Assembly (NCBI RefSeq): GCF_036173065.1
Contig: NZ_CP108041.1
Span: forward strand, 1,240,001 to 1,304,000
Direction of reading: 5' to 3'
Source: Rhodococcus sp. NBC_00297
Lineage (GTDB): Bacteria; Actinomycetota; Actinomycetes; Mycobacteriales; Mycobacteriaceae
DNA length: 64,000 nt
Shown: piece after piece, positions 44,552 to 52,799 of the stretch
Layout of the letters: each line of letters starts with the position of its first letter
How positions within the stretch are numbered: the first letter of the stretch is position 1
Notes under the pieces: model-generated
Databases searched by the model: none
Told to the model about the DNA's origin: nothing
The model's input: the letters and a program-made list of their open reading frames with translations, nothing else
Made by a program: the position numbers and the translations under genes

Positions 44552-44605
44552 CGATAATCGTGAACTTCGTTCGACCGAGCCGCAATCGAAGTGACGATAA
44601 TTTCG
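44552..44605. promoter_or_regulatory. Inverted AldR-type sites between ald and aldR
   Basis: CGATAATCGTGAACTTCG (44552-44569) faces a related inverted copy CGAAGTGACGATAATTTCG (44587-44605). These AT-containing paired sites in the divergent region fit binding of an Lrp-family octamer. Confidence 0.6.
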
Positions 44606-44617
44606 TAGACTGGCCTC

Positions 44618-45148
44618 ATGGACATCGAATCGTCGAACACAGGTCTGTCCGCCCCGGTGCGACCGAACAATCTTCGGGCGGCATCTCTGGACCGCATCGA
44701 TCGCGTCATCCTGCGTGAACTGGCGAACGACGCCCGCATCCCCAACAACACCCTGGCCGCCCGCGCCGGGATCGCCCCGTCGACGTGTCTGGGACGCGTC
44801 CGTTCACTGGTCGAGCGCGGGGTCGTCCGCGGTTTCCACGCCGACATCGATCCGGCGGCACTGGGGCAGGGCCTGCAGGCCATGATCGCGGTGCGGCTGC
44901 TGGCGGGTGCCCGGCGCCACCTGGGCGAGTTCGCGGAGTCCTTCACGACGTTCCCCGAGGTGCTCGACGTCTACTTCATCGCCGGTGCCGACGACTACCT
45001 GATCCACGTCGCGATGACGGACTCTGCGCACCTGAGGGACTTCGTCGTCCAGAACCTCAGTGCTCATCCGTCGGTGGCCGCGACCGAGACCACACTGATC
45101 TTCGAGCACCTGCGGCCGCGACTGGTCGACGAGGGCGGACCGAGCTGA
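44618..45148 (+). CDS. aldR: Lrp/AsnC-family regulator, probable AldR
   Basis: 176 residues. N-terminal HTH (LDRIDRVILRELANDARIPN, NTLAARAGIAPSTCLGRVRSL) and a C-terminal RAM/AsnC effector domain (LDVYFIAGADDYLIHVAMTD). In mycobacteria AldR controls the divergent ald in response to alanine; the arrangement here is the same. ATG 44618. Confidence 0.92.
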   Translation: MDIESSNTGLSAPVRPNNLRAASLDRIDRVILRELANDARIPNNTLAARAGIAPSTCLGRVRSLVERGVVRGFHADIDPAALGQGLQAMIAVRLLAGARRHLGEFAESFTTFPEVLDVYFIAGADDYLIHVAMTDSAHLRDFVVQNLSAHPSVAATETTLIFEHLRPRLVDEGGPS

Positions 45149-45286
45149 CGCCCTCCGCCCATCCGGTGCGGCGAGCGCACCGAATACCCGGTGTATCAGC
45201 CAGGAGAGCACGGCCGTGGATGTGACGGGGGTACTTTTCGCCCACTCTTACTGACCCACCGACCACACGCATGGAGGCAGCCCGAG

Positions 45287-46021
45287 ATGAGCGATCACGG
45301 TTCGCCCGAACGACCCGTGCAGCTGCCGGATCGGGACCTTCTCGAGCTCGCGTACCTGTGTGCCCTCGACGCCATGGCAGCCTCGGAGCAGTACGAGACC
45401 ATGACTCGCCTCGACGACACGGACGCCCACACCAGGCGGAGGTTCGACGCGATCGTGCGTGACGTCCGCGAGACGATGGCCGTGACGTCGGACGCGACAC
45501 GCACTCCCGCCCCCGCCGATCTCCGGGTCCGCATCCTGGGGGCCGTGGAGGACACGGCGCAGGTCGACCCCGACGGCGCGACAGTCCTCCCCCTTCGTCC
45601 CAGCCGCCGACGCGGATGGCGCATCGCCGCGATGGCGGCCGCCGCTGCGGTGGTCGTCGGTGTGGGCGGGGCGGTGGCCGTGCAGCAGAGCGCGACTCCG
45701 TCGGCTCCCACCGCGACCGTCGCGGCACCGCTCGAATCCCCGGTGGCCGGAGGCGGCACCATGAGCGTGCAGTACACCCCCGGTGACGAGCGCGCCGTGC
45801 TCCGCATGACGGGTGTCGCAGCACCTCCCGCCGGGTCGGTCTACCAGGTCTGGCTCATCGAGGGCTCGCCCGTGTCCGTCGGGACGATGGATGCCGACGA
45901 CCTCTCCCAGCCGGCATCCGTGCCCGTCGACGGCGCCACCGCACTGTCGGTGACCGTGGAACCCGCGGGCGGATCACCGTTCCCCACCTCGGGCGCCGTG
46001 GCGCGCGTCGCGCTCGCCTGA
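45287..46021 (+). CDS. Anti-sigma-K-like factor (RskA family), orphan
   Basis: 244 residues: an N-terminal cytoplasmic anti-sigma domain (DRDLLELAYLCALDAMAASE), one transmembrane helix (GWRIAAMAAAAAVVVGVGGAVAV) and an extracytoplasmic RskA domain (MTGVAAPPAGSVYQVWLIEG, VGTMDADDLS). Such proteins hold an ECF sigma factor at the membrane and are cleaved on a redox or envelope signal. No sigma factor gene lies adjacent, unlike the usual sigK-rskA pair. ATG 45287 follows a GGAGGCAG ribosome-binding site. Confidence 0.88.
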   Translation: MSDHGSPERPVQLPDRDLLELAYLCALDAMAASEQYETMTRLDDTDAHTRRRFDAIVRDVRETMAVTSDATRTPAPADLRVRILGAVEDTAQVDPDGATVLPLRPSRRRGWRIAAMAAAAAVVVGVGGAVAVQQSATPSAPTATVAAPLESPVAGGGTMSVQYTPGDERAVLRMTGVAAPPAGSVYQVWLIEGSPVSVGTMDADDLSQPASVPVDGATALSVTVEPAGGSPFPTSGAVARVALA

Positions 46022-46046
46022 TCCGTCCCGGATCGGATCCACCGGA

Positions 46047-46064
46047 GTCGAACATGTGTTCGAC
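46047..46064 (+). promoter_or_regulatory. LexA (SOS) box
   Basis: GTCGAACATGTGTTCGAC: perfect TCGAAC-N4-GTTCGA, the consensus of LexA boxes in mycobacteria and rhodococci. It is just upstream of a plausible -10 (TAGGGT) and 81 bp before the start of the small zinc protein gene. Confidence 0.85.
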
Positions 46065-46144
46065 ACCGTGTAGGGTGGGTGTCACTGCACCACCCGACGT
46101 CAGACCTTCCCTCGTGACGTGTGATTCCCGAGGAGACGTCCGTG

Positions 46145-46417
46145 ATGAACCGTCGGCGCCGACTGCACCTGATGAACGGGGTCTGGCACGAGGAGGCACC
46201 GGCCACCTGCGGTAACGGTCATGCGCTGCAAGCGCGTTCGGTTCTCGTGGGAGCCAGGTCGTGCTCGTGCGGCATCGGTCACCATCGCACGCACCACTGC
46301 CGCACCTGCGGTGACACCGTCTTCACTCCCGCCCTCGGCGAGGGGTGCCGGGACGGGAGTTTCGACGGACGCGCGAATCGCGCGCGCGGCGAGGGGTCAG
46401 GAGCGGGTCAGCAGTGA
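46145..46417 (+). CDS. Small Cys/His-rich zinc-binding protein, probably SOS-induced
   Basis: 90 residues, MNRRRRLHLMNGVWHEEAPA followed by CGNGH, CSCGIGHHRTHHCRTCGD and TVFTPALGEGC. The cysteines at CGNGH, CSC and CRTC, with several His, can form one or two zinc-ribbon-like sites; the basic N-terminus suggests nucleic-acid binding. GAGGAGA precedes the ATG. A perfect LexA box lies in the promoter. I do not recognise a characterised homologue. The 3' end overlaps proline dehydrogenase by 21 bp (convergent). Confidence 0.75.
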   Translation: MNRRRRLHLMNGVWHEEAPATCGNGHALQARSVLVGARSCSCGIGHHRTHHCRTCGDTVFTPALGEGCRDGSFDGRANRARGEGSGAGQQ

Positions 46418-47410
46418 CCGGAGGAAGAACGTCAGGTTCGCCGGACGCTCCGCCAACCGCCGCATGAAGTATCCGTACCATTGCGTACCGAAGGGCACGT
46501 ACACGCGGACGCGGTACCCCTCCGACACCAGGCGTGTCTGCTCACCGTCGCGGATGCCGTAGAGCATCTGGTACTCCATGTCGTCCGGTCCACGTCCCAG
46601 TTCGGCCGCGTCTCGTCGCGCCGCCTCGATCATGCGGGGATCGTGGGACGCCACCATGGGGTAGCCCTCCCCCTCCATGAGCACCCGCAGGCACCGCTCG
46701 TACGAGGCGTCCACGTCCGCCTTCTTCTGGAAGGCCACACTGGCCGGTTCGCGATATGCGCCCTTGCACAACCGGATTCGCGATCCGGGACCGGAGAGAT
46801 CGCGGCAGTCCTGTTCGGTGCGGTGCAGGTACGCCTGCAGGACGGTGCCGAGAGTCGGGAAGTCCTTGCGGAGCTCCCGCACGATCGCGAGAGTCGAGTC
46901 GGTGGTGGTGTGGTCCTCGGCGTCGACGGTGACCCACACTCCCGCGGCGTCCGCGGCGGCGCACACCTTGTGGGCGTTGGCGAGGGCGACGGCGTGGCCG
47001 TCGTCGGGGAGCGACTGTCCTAGCGCCGAGAGCTTCAGCGAGATCTCCAGCGGGAAGGCCGGAGGCCGACCGGAGGTGGACGAAAAGGCCGGAGGCCGGT
47101 TGGAATTGGACGGGAAAGCCGGAGGCTGTGGGGTGTGGAGGCGTGAGTATGCCTGCAGTAGGGACAGATACGCGTCGACGGTCGCGGTGGCCTGCGCCGC
47201 GTCGGTGGTGTCCTCACCCAGGTGATCGACGCTGACGACGCGGCCGGACCCGAGCAGGTCGGCGACGGCACCGACCACCTCCGGTTCGGTGCTCCCGGCG
47301 ATGAAGCGTTCGACGAGCGACCTGGTCAGGACGGACCGCGCGACGACGCGTTCGAGGCGGCGCGATCGCCCGGCGGCGAGCAGGACGGGGCGGAGCGGGT
47401 TGGTGGCCAT
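46397..47410 (-). CDS. Proline dehydrogenase (monofunctional)
   Basis: 337 residues. An FAD-dependent TIM-barrel enzyme oxidising proline to pyrroline-5-carboxylate. Family features: ISLKLSALGQSL, VTVDAEDHTTTDSTL, VLQAYLHRTEQDC, RLCKGAYREPASVAFQ and YQMLYGIRDGEQTRL. Between the N-terminal helices and the first barrel strand there is an inserted Pro-rich stretch, PPAFPSNSNR-PPAFSSTSGR-PPAFP, encoded by three units of the dispersed 30-bp repeat. The gene lies 3 bp downstream of the pruA stop and is in the same operon. Confidence 0.94.
   Translation of the reverse strand: MATNPLRPVLLAAGRSRRLERVVARSVLTRSLVERFIAGSTEPEVVGAVADLLGSGRVVSVDHLGEDTTDAAQATATVDAYLSLLQAYSRLHTPQPPAFPSNSNRPPAFSSTSGRPPAFPLEISLKLSALGQSLPDDGHAVALANAHKVCAAADAAGVWVTVDAEDHTTTDSTLAIVRELRKDFPTLGTVLQAYLHRTEQDCRDLSGPGSRIRLCKGAYREPASVAFQKKADVDASYERCLRVLMEGEGYPMVASHDPRMIEAARRDAAELGRGPDDMEYQMLYGIRDGEQTRLVSEGYRVRVYVPFGTQWYGYFMRRLAERPANLTFFLRSLLTRS
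47051..47130 (-). repeat. GC-rich 30-bp tandem repeat translated inside proline dehydrogenase
   Basis: Three degenerating units whose minus-strand core matches CCGGCCTCCGGCCTTCCCG, read in frame as (R)PPAFPxxxN/G. The period is 30 bp, so the reading frame is kept. The unit nearest 47051 is the most intact and the one near 47130 the most diverged. Confidence 0.8.
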
Positions 47411-47413
47411 CGG

Positions 47414-49051
47414 TCAGACTCCCTGGTGAGGGTAGGTGTGGTCCACGGCCGGCACGAAAGTCTCCTTGATGGTGCGCGCGGAGGCCCACCGGAGCAGGTT
47501 CTGCGGTGATCCGGCCTTGTCGTTGGTGCCCGACGCGCGAGCACCGCCGAACGGCTGCTGCCCGACGACGGCGCCGGTCGGTTTGTCGTTGACGTAGAAG
47601 TTGCCGGCGGCGAAGCGCAGGGCCTCGGTGGCCTGCGTGACGGCGGCGCGATCGTCGGCGATGATCGATCCGGTCAGGGCGTACTTCGACCCGCTGTCGA
47701 CCATGGCGAGCGTGTTCTCGAACGCATCGGGCTTCGAGTCGTCGTAGACGTGCACGGCGAGGATCGGGCCGAAGTACTCGGTGTGGAACGCCTCGTCGCC
47801 CGCGTCGTCACCGAGCAGGATCGTCGGGTCCACGAAGTAGCCGACGGAATCGTCGCAGGTGCCGCCGGCGGCGATGGTGATGCCCGGGGTGGACTTCGCG
47901 CGCTCGAGTGCAGCCGCGTTGCGGTCGAAGGCCTTCCGGTCGATGACCGCCCCACCGAAGTTCGACAGATCGGTGACGTCGCCGTAACGCAGCGACGACG
48001 CGGTGTCGACGAGCGTGTCCCCCATCCTCTTCCACACCGACGACGGCACGAAGGCCCTCGACGCCGCGGAGCACTTCTGACCCTGGAAGTCGAAGGCACC
48101 GCGGATCAGCGCCGTGGTGAGCACGTCCGGGTCGGCGGAACTGTGGGCGACGACGAAGTCCTTGCCACCGGTCTCACCGACCAGTCGCGGGTAGGTGTCG
48201 TAGCCGGCGATGTTCTCGCCCACCTCGCGCCACAGCCGCTGGAACGTCGGTGTGGAGCCGGTGAAGTGGATGCCGGCGAGACGACGATCGGCGAGGGCGA
48301 CCTCGGAGACGAGGGGTCCGTCACCGAGCACGAGGTTGATGACGCCGGGGGGCAGTCCGGCGGCCTCGAGAAGCTGCATCGTCAGGTACGCGGCGACGGC
48401 CTGGGTGGGCGACGGCTTCCACAGCACGGTGTTGCCCATGAGCGCCGGCGCCGACGGGAGGTTTCCCGCGATGGCGGTGAAGTTGAACGGGGTGATGGCG
48501 TAGACGAAGCCCTCGAGGGGGCGGTATTCGACGCGGTTCCAGACGCCGGGCGCGGAGATCGGTTGTTCGGCCATGATCTGTCGGGCGAACGAGACGTTGA
48601 AGCGCCAGAAGTCGATCAGCTCGCAGGGTGCGTCGATCTCGGCCTGGTACGCGCTCTTCGACTGCCCCAGCATGGTGGCAGCCGCGATGGTCTCGCGCCA
48701 CGGCCCGGCGAGGAGATCGGCGGCGCGGAGGAAGACTGCGGCGCGCTCGTCGAAGGGCAGCGATCGCCACGCAGGTGCGGCGGCGGTCGCCGCGTCGATG
48801 GCGTCGCGCACGTCCTGGTGGGTGGCATTCGCGAACGATCCGATGACGGACGCGTGCCGGTGCGGTTGCACGACGTTCTCGCGTGGGCCCGTCGCGTCGC
48901 GGTGGTCTCCGCCGATGACCTGGGTGATCTCGGTGGGCGTGGCGGCGAGTCGATCCAGATGGTGCGTGAGCCGCGCTCGCTCGGCGCTGCCGGGTGCGTA
49001 CGTGTGCACCGGCTCGTTCAGGGGGGTGGGTACTGCGGTGACGGCGTCCAT
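47414..49051 (-). CDS. pruA: L-glutamate gamma-semialdehyde (pyrroline-5-carboxylate) dehydrogenase
   Basis: 545 residues. Second step of proline breakdown, giving glutamate. Aldehyde dehydrogenase active site: catalytic Cys327 in FDFQGQKCSAASRAF and Glu293 in LVGETGGKDFVV; C-terminal NDKPTGAVVGQQPFGGARASGTNDKAG is the P5CDH signature. The start is ATG 49051 (MDAVTAVPTPLNEPVHTY). Followed by proline dehydrogenase and divergent from a PucR-type regulator. Confidence 0.96.
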   Translation of the reverse strand: MDAVTAVPTPLNEPVHTYAPGSAERARLTHHLDRLAATPTEITQVIGGDHRDATGPRENVVQPHRHASVIGSFANATHQDVRDAIDAATAAAPAWRSLPFDERAAVFLRAADLLAGPWRETIAAATMLGQSKSAYQAEIDAPCELIDFWRFNVSFARQIMAEQPISAPGVWNRVEYRPLEGFVYAITPFNFTAIAGNLPSAPALMGNTVLWKPSPTQAVAAYLTMQLLEAAGLPPGVINLVLGDGPLVSEVALADRRLAGIHFTGSTPTFQRLWREVGENIAGYDTYPRLVGETGGKDFVVAHSSADPDVLTTALIRGAFDFQGQKCSAASRAFVPSSVWKRMGDTLVDTASSLRYGDVTDLSNFGGAVIDRKAFDRNAAALERAKSTPGITIAAGGTCDDSVGYFVDPTILLGDDAGDEAFHTEYFGPILAVHVYDDSKPDAFENTLAMVDSGSKYALTGSIIADDRAAVTQATEALRFAAGNFYVNDKPTGAVVGQQPFGGARASGTNDKAGSPQNLLRWASARTIKETFVPAVDHTYPHQGV

Positions 49052-49191
49052 GTCGGTCCTCGGTGTCGGGTCTTCGTGCCGGGTCGGTGGGTTCAGCCAA
49101 GCGGACACGGCATCCTCGATATTCGGCCCAGCGTCCAAAGAAATACACCGACCCCTGTCCGATCGGATGAAGGACACCTAGAGTGCACGGC

Positions 49192-50874
49192 ATGACCCGC
49201 ACCTCGTCGACCCTCGACTCGATCGTTCGTGCGCTGCACTCCGCCTTCGTCGAGGTGCTCGTGGCACCGGCGGGGTCGGACGTGCCGATCGGGTCGGTGA
49301 CGCTCGTCGACGCCGACGATCTGGCCGCCGAGCTCTACACGACCGCCGCCGCGGCGGACCTCTATCTGCTGGCGGGTGTGCGGGAAGCGGACGCCGTGGC
49401 GTGGTTCGACGACCTGGCGACGCGGAGCAGCGACCTTCGACCCACCGCGGTGATGTCGAAGATCGCCGCCTCGTCGACGCTGATGCAGCACGCGGCTCGC
49501 ACGGCCGGCGTCGCTCTCGTCGCGGTGCACACGCAGACCCGCTGGGACCGCCTCCTCTCGATGGTGCGCGGCGTGCTCGACCATTCCTCGCCGTCGATCA
49601 CCACACCTCCACCGTCGTCCGCGGAACCGTCCGAACTGGCGGGACTGGTGGGCGCGGACACCGATCTCTTCGGGCTGGCGCACACCGTCGCGGTGCTCAC
49701 GCGCGGGATGGTGAGCATCGAGGACCAGCGGTCGCACGTGTTGGCGTACTCGGCGTCGGACGATCAGGCGGACGAGCTGCGGACCCTGTCCATTCTCGGA
49801 CGAGAGGGCCCCGCGGAGTATCTCCGGCGACTCGAGCAGTGGGGTGTGTACGACGCGGTCCGCCGTTCCGACGAGGTCGTCGAGGTGCCGGCGCACTCCG
49901 ATCTGGGTATCCGACGGCGACTGGTCGCCGGTATCAGAACGACTGCCACGCAGGATGGTTCGGGCACACCACGACTGGTCGGCACGCTGTGGATCCAGGA
50001 AGGTCGTCGCCCGCTCACCGACGATGCTCCGAGCGTGCTGCAGGGGGCGGCCGCGGTGGCGGCACGGTTGATCACGCGCATCCTCGAGGCACCCACCAAC
50101 GAGGCGGTGCAGATCCAGCGACTGCTCGGCGCTCGTGGCGGTGGGGTCGACGTGCCCTCACTCGCCGCGGCGCTGTCCATCCCGACGGACGGGCCGGCGG
50201 CGGTGATCGGTCTCGCCGCGCTGGACGGCGCCGCGCCCGATGCCCCCTCGTCGGCCACGATGGCCGATCTGTCCGGCGCGATCCGACTGCACGCCAGTTC
50301 CTTTCACCGACTGTCCCTGGTCACCACTCTCGGCGACCGCATCTACGTCCTCGTTCCACGGACCCGCGCGGAGACCTCGGTGCCGTCGTGGACTCGCCGG
50401 TTGCTCGAGGGCATCGAGGGACGCACGGGGATCCGGTTGCGGGCCGCGGTGGCATCGCCGGTGGCCGCCCTGTCCGAGGTCGCCGCCGCTCGCCGCGAGG
50501 TCGATCGCGTCCTGGACGGGACCGCCGGAGCAGACGACAGGGTGACCACACTCGCCGATTCGCGGACGTCCGTGCTGCTCGGTGAGATCGTCGATCTGCT
50601 CCTCGCGCACCCCTCGCTGCACGATCCGCGCATGGCGGCGCTCGTCGAGTACGACGCACGCACGTCCTCGTCGCTACGCGAGAGCATCGCGACGTATCTG
50701 CGGCACCCGTCCGACGTGCGCCGGGCCGCGGCCGACCTGCACGTGCACCCGAACACGTTGCGCTATCGGGTCCGACGGGCCGAGGAGATCACCAAGACGG
50801 ACCTGTCGGATCCCGCCGCGCGACTGCTGATGGAACTCCAGTTGGCCGTGCTGGCACGTCAGGCCAGTACCTGA
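49192..50874 (+). CDS. PucR-family regulator of proline catabolism (PruR-like)
   Basis: About 560 residues. An N-terminal purine-catabolism-like sensor region, a central GGDEF-like (CdaR) region, and the C-terminal PucR HTH: LRESIATYLRHPSDVRRAAA, then DLHVHPNTLRYRVRRAEEIT. It is divergent from pruA-proDH with a 140 bp gap. From memory, a PucR-type activator (PruR) controls pruAB in M. smegmatis, matching this context. ATG 49192 and GTG 49183 are both possible starts. Confidence 0.88.
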   Translation: MTRTSSTLDSIVRALHSAFVEVLVAPAGSDVPIGSVTLVDADDLAAELYTTAAAADLYLLAGVREADAVAWFDDLATRSSDLRPTAVMSKIAASSTLMQHAARTAGVALVAVHTQTRWDRLLSMVRGVLDHSSPSITTPPPSSAEPSELAGLVGADTDLFGLAHTVAVLTRGMVSIEDQRSHVLAYSASDDQADELRTLSILGREGPAEYLRRLEQWGVYDAVRRSDEVVEVPAHSDLGIRRRLVAGIRTTATQDGSGTPRLVGTLWIQEGRRPLTDDAPSVLQGAAAVAARLITRILEAPTNEAVQIQRLLGARGGGVDVPSLAAALSIPTDGPAAVIGLAALDGAAPDAPSSATMADLSGAIRLHASSFHRLSLVTTLGDRIYVLVPRTRAETSVPSWTRRLLEGIEGRTGIRLRAAVASPVAALSEVAAARREVDRVLDGTAGADDRVTTLADSRTSVLLGEIVDLLLAHPSLHDPRMAALVEYDARTSSSLRESIATYLRHPSDVRRAAADLHVHPNTLRYRVRRAEEITKTDLSDPAARLLMELQLAVLARQAST

Positions 50875-51491
50875 CGGCACCATTCGAGAAGTGGTGTGAG
50901 ATCACGCCAGGCGCCACGGATGTGATCGGCGCACTCTGCTGTGTCGAGCCACGGCGGGCAGCCGAAGGACCGTCCTGCCGTCAGGGACTTGTGGCGCAGC
51001 AGATCGATGCGGGGATGATCCGCGTCGTAGCCGCGCGGCGAGGTCTTCAGCCGGTCACCGCCGCGGTCGTAGCCGCGGCTCTCGAGATCGGCCACGATTC
51101 GCGCGAGCTCCGACCCGCGGACCTCGTCGTCGACGACGGCGCGGAACTGGGCGATGGAGTCGGACGTGGACGCGTAGAACCCGCCGGCGACCATGAGGCC
51201 GGAGGCGTCGACCTGCACGTACCACCCCGTGGACGGGGCCACCTGCACGTAGGCACCCTGGTGCGTCTTGTACGGCACCTTGTCCTTGGAGAAGCGGACG
51301 TCGCGGTGCGGCCGGAAGAGCTTGGCCGTCCCGAACTCCTCGGCCAGTAACTCCGTGAGCGCGGTCATGGGCGCGCGGACCGATTCGTCGTAGACGTGCT
51401 TGTGTTCGGCCCACCAGGTCTTGCTGTTGTCGACCTCGAGATCCTCGTAGAAATCGAGGGCGGCCTCCGGGATTCCGGTGAACGAGCTCAT
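50859..51491 (-). CDS. DUF2461 domain-containing protein
   Basis: 210 residues. FTGIPEAALDFYEDLEVDNS then KTWWAEHKHVYDESVRAPM is the DUF2461 signature, with RDVRFSKDKVPYKTHQGAYV. Widespread in bacteria, function unknown. The 3' end overlaps the PucR gene by 16 bp (convergent). The ATG is at 51491. A hairpin repeat lies just upstream. Confidence 0.9.
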   Translation of the reverse strand: MSSFTGIPEAALDFYEDLEVDNSKTWWAEHKHVYDESVRAPMTALTELLAEEFGTAKLFRPHRDVRFSKDKVPYKTHQGAYVQVAPSTGWYVQVDASGLMVAGGFYASTSDSIAQFRAVVDDEVRGSELARIVADLESRGYDRGGDRLKTSPRGYDADHPRIDLLRHKSLTAGRSFGCPPWLDTAECADHIRGAWRDLTPLLEWCRQVLA

Positions 51492-51506
51492 AGCGGGAGG
51501 CTATCG

Positions 51507-51554
51507 CCCCGTGCGCCCTGTGCGTACCGCTGGATGCGCATAGTGCGCACGGGG
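51507..51554. repeat. Long hairpin repeat, copy 2 (conserved loop)
   Basis: CCCCGTGCGCCCTGTGCG and CGCATAGTGCGCACGGGG pair at 16 of 18 positions around the loop TACCGCTGGATG. The loop matches copy 1 (29460-29509) at 10 of 12 positions. It lies 2 bp past the acyl-CoA dehydrogenase stop codon. Both copies follow a minus-strand gene end, so a terminator role is likely. Confidence 0.8.
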
Positions 51555-51556
51555 GG

Positions 51557-52693
51557 TCAGGCCAGCGACCGGCTGATCACCAGACGCTGGATCTGGTTGG
51601 TGCCCTCGAAGATCTGCGTGATCTTGGCGTCGCGCATGTACCGCTCGACCCGGAAGTCTCGGGTGTACCCGTAGCCTCCGAACACCTGCACGCCGTCGGT
51701 CGTCACCTTCATCGCCGCGTCCGTCGCCACGAGCTTGGCCACGGAGGCCTGACGTGAGAACGGCAGTCCGGCATCCTTGCGGCGTGCCGCGTCGATGTAC
51801 GTCGCCCGGGCCGAGTCCACCGCCGCTGCCATGTCGGCCAGCACGAACCCGAGCCCTTGATGATCGATGATCTTGCGGCCGAACGTCGTTCGCTCCTGCG
51901 CATAGGCCACGGCATCATCGAGCGCGGCCTGGGCGATGCCGACGGCGACGGCGGCGATGCCCAGCCTCCCGGCGTCGAGGGCACTGAACGCGATGCCGAG
52001 CCCCTGCCCCTCCTCGCCGATGCGGCGATCTGCCGACAGCACCGCGCCGTCGTAGTGGGCGGCCGTCGTGGGTATCGCGTGCAGCCCCATCTTCTCCTCC
52101 GGAGCTCCGAAGGAGAGCCCCTCGAGGTCGGCGGGCACGAGGAAGCAGGAGATGCCCCGCGAGCCCTCGCCGGTGCGCGCGAAGAGCGTGTAGAAGTCCG
52201 CCTTGCCGCCGTGCGTGATCCAGGCCTTCGACCCGGTGACGGTGTACCCGTCCGGACCGGCCACGGCCTTGCAGGAGAGGGCGGCCGCGTCGCTGCCGGC
52301 CTGTGGCTCCGAGAGGCTGTAGGCGCCGATCGTGCGCCCACCGAGCATGTCCGGCAGCCACCGCGACTTCTGGTCCTCCGACCCGAAGGACATCAGCGGG
52401 TGGCACGAGAGCCCGTGCACGCTCACGGCGACGGCCACCGCGGCCCAGCGCGACGCCAGTTCCTCGAGCACCTGCAGATAGACCTCGTAGGACTGACCGC
52501 CGCCGCCCCACTCCTCCGGATACGGCAGGCTGAGCAGCCCCGCCTCGCCGAGCGTGGCGAAGACGCCGTCGGGATAGGTCTCGGCCTTCTCGTGTTCGTC
52601 GACGATGGGGTCGAGGACCTTGTCCGCGATGTCGCGGGTCAACTGGAGAAGGTCACGTGCGTCGTCGTTCGGCAGCAGTCGTTCGACAGCCAT
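51557..52693 (-). CDS. Acyl-CoA dehydrogenase
   Basis: 378 residues, FAD enzyme making 2-enoyl-CoA. Signatures: AYSLSEPQAGSDAAAL (FAD/substrate), TVTGSKAWITHGGKADFY, and the C-terminal GGYGYTRDFRVERYMRDAKI TQIFEGTNQIQR with the catalytic Glu in the EGTNQIQ segment, as in short- and medium-chain enzymes. ATG 52693. Divergent from a TetR gene with four shared operator octamers, so regulation by that TetR is likely. Confidence 0.95.
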   Translation of the reverse strand: MAVERLLPNDDARDLLQLTRDIADKVLDPIVDEHEKAETYPDGVFATLGEAGLLSLPYPEEWGGGGQSYEVYLQVLEELASRWAAVAVAVSVHGLSCHPLMSFGSEDQKSRWLPDMLGGRTIGAYSLSEPQAGSDAAALSCKAVAGPDGYTVTGSKAWITHGGKADFYTLFARTGEGSRGISCFLVPADLEGLSFGAPEEKMGLHAIPTTAAHYDGAVLSADRRIGEEGQGLGIAFSALDAGRLGIAAVAVGIAQAALDDAVAYAQERTTFGRKIIDHQGLGFVLADMAAAVDSARATYIDAARRKDAGLPFSRQASVAKLVATDAAMKVTTDGVQVFGGYGYTRDFRVERYMRDAKITQIFEGTNQIQRLVISRSLA

Positions 52694-52731
52694 GGGTCCT
52701 CGTCTCGGTCGCGGATCGGATGAGGCGGCAC

Positions 52732-52790
52732 CAGTACTGCAGCGGGCCCCTCAGTACTACGACAGTACTGCATGGCGTTCTGCAGTACTG
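52732..52790. promoter_or_regulatory. Four CAGTACTG-type operator octamers
   Basis: CAGTACTG at 52732, CAGTACTA at 52752, CAGTACTG at 52763 and 52783; spacings are 20, 11 and 20 bp, giving two 28-bp pairs. They fill the 106 bp between the acyl-CoA dehydrogenase and TetR starts, and the last ends 10 bp before the TetR ATG. Confidence 0.8.
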
Positions 52791-52799
52791 TCGCTCACC

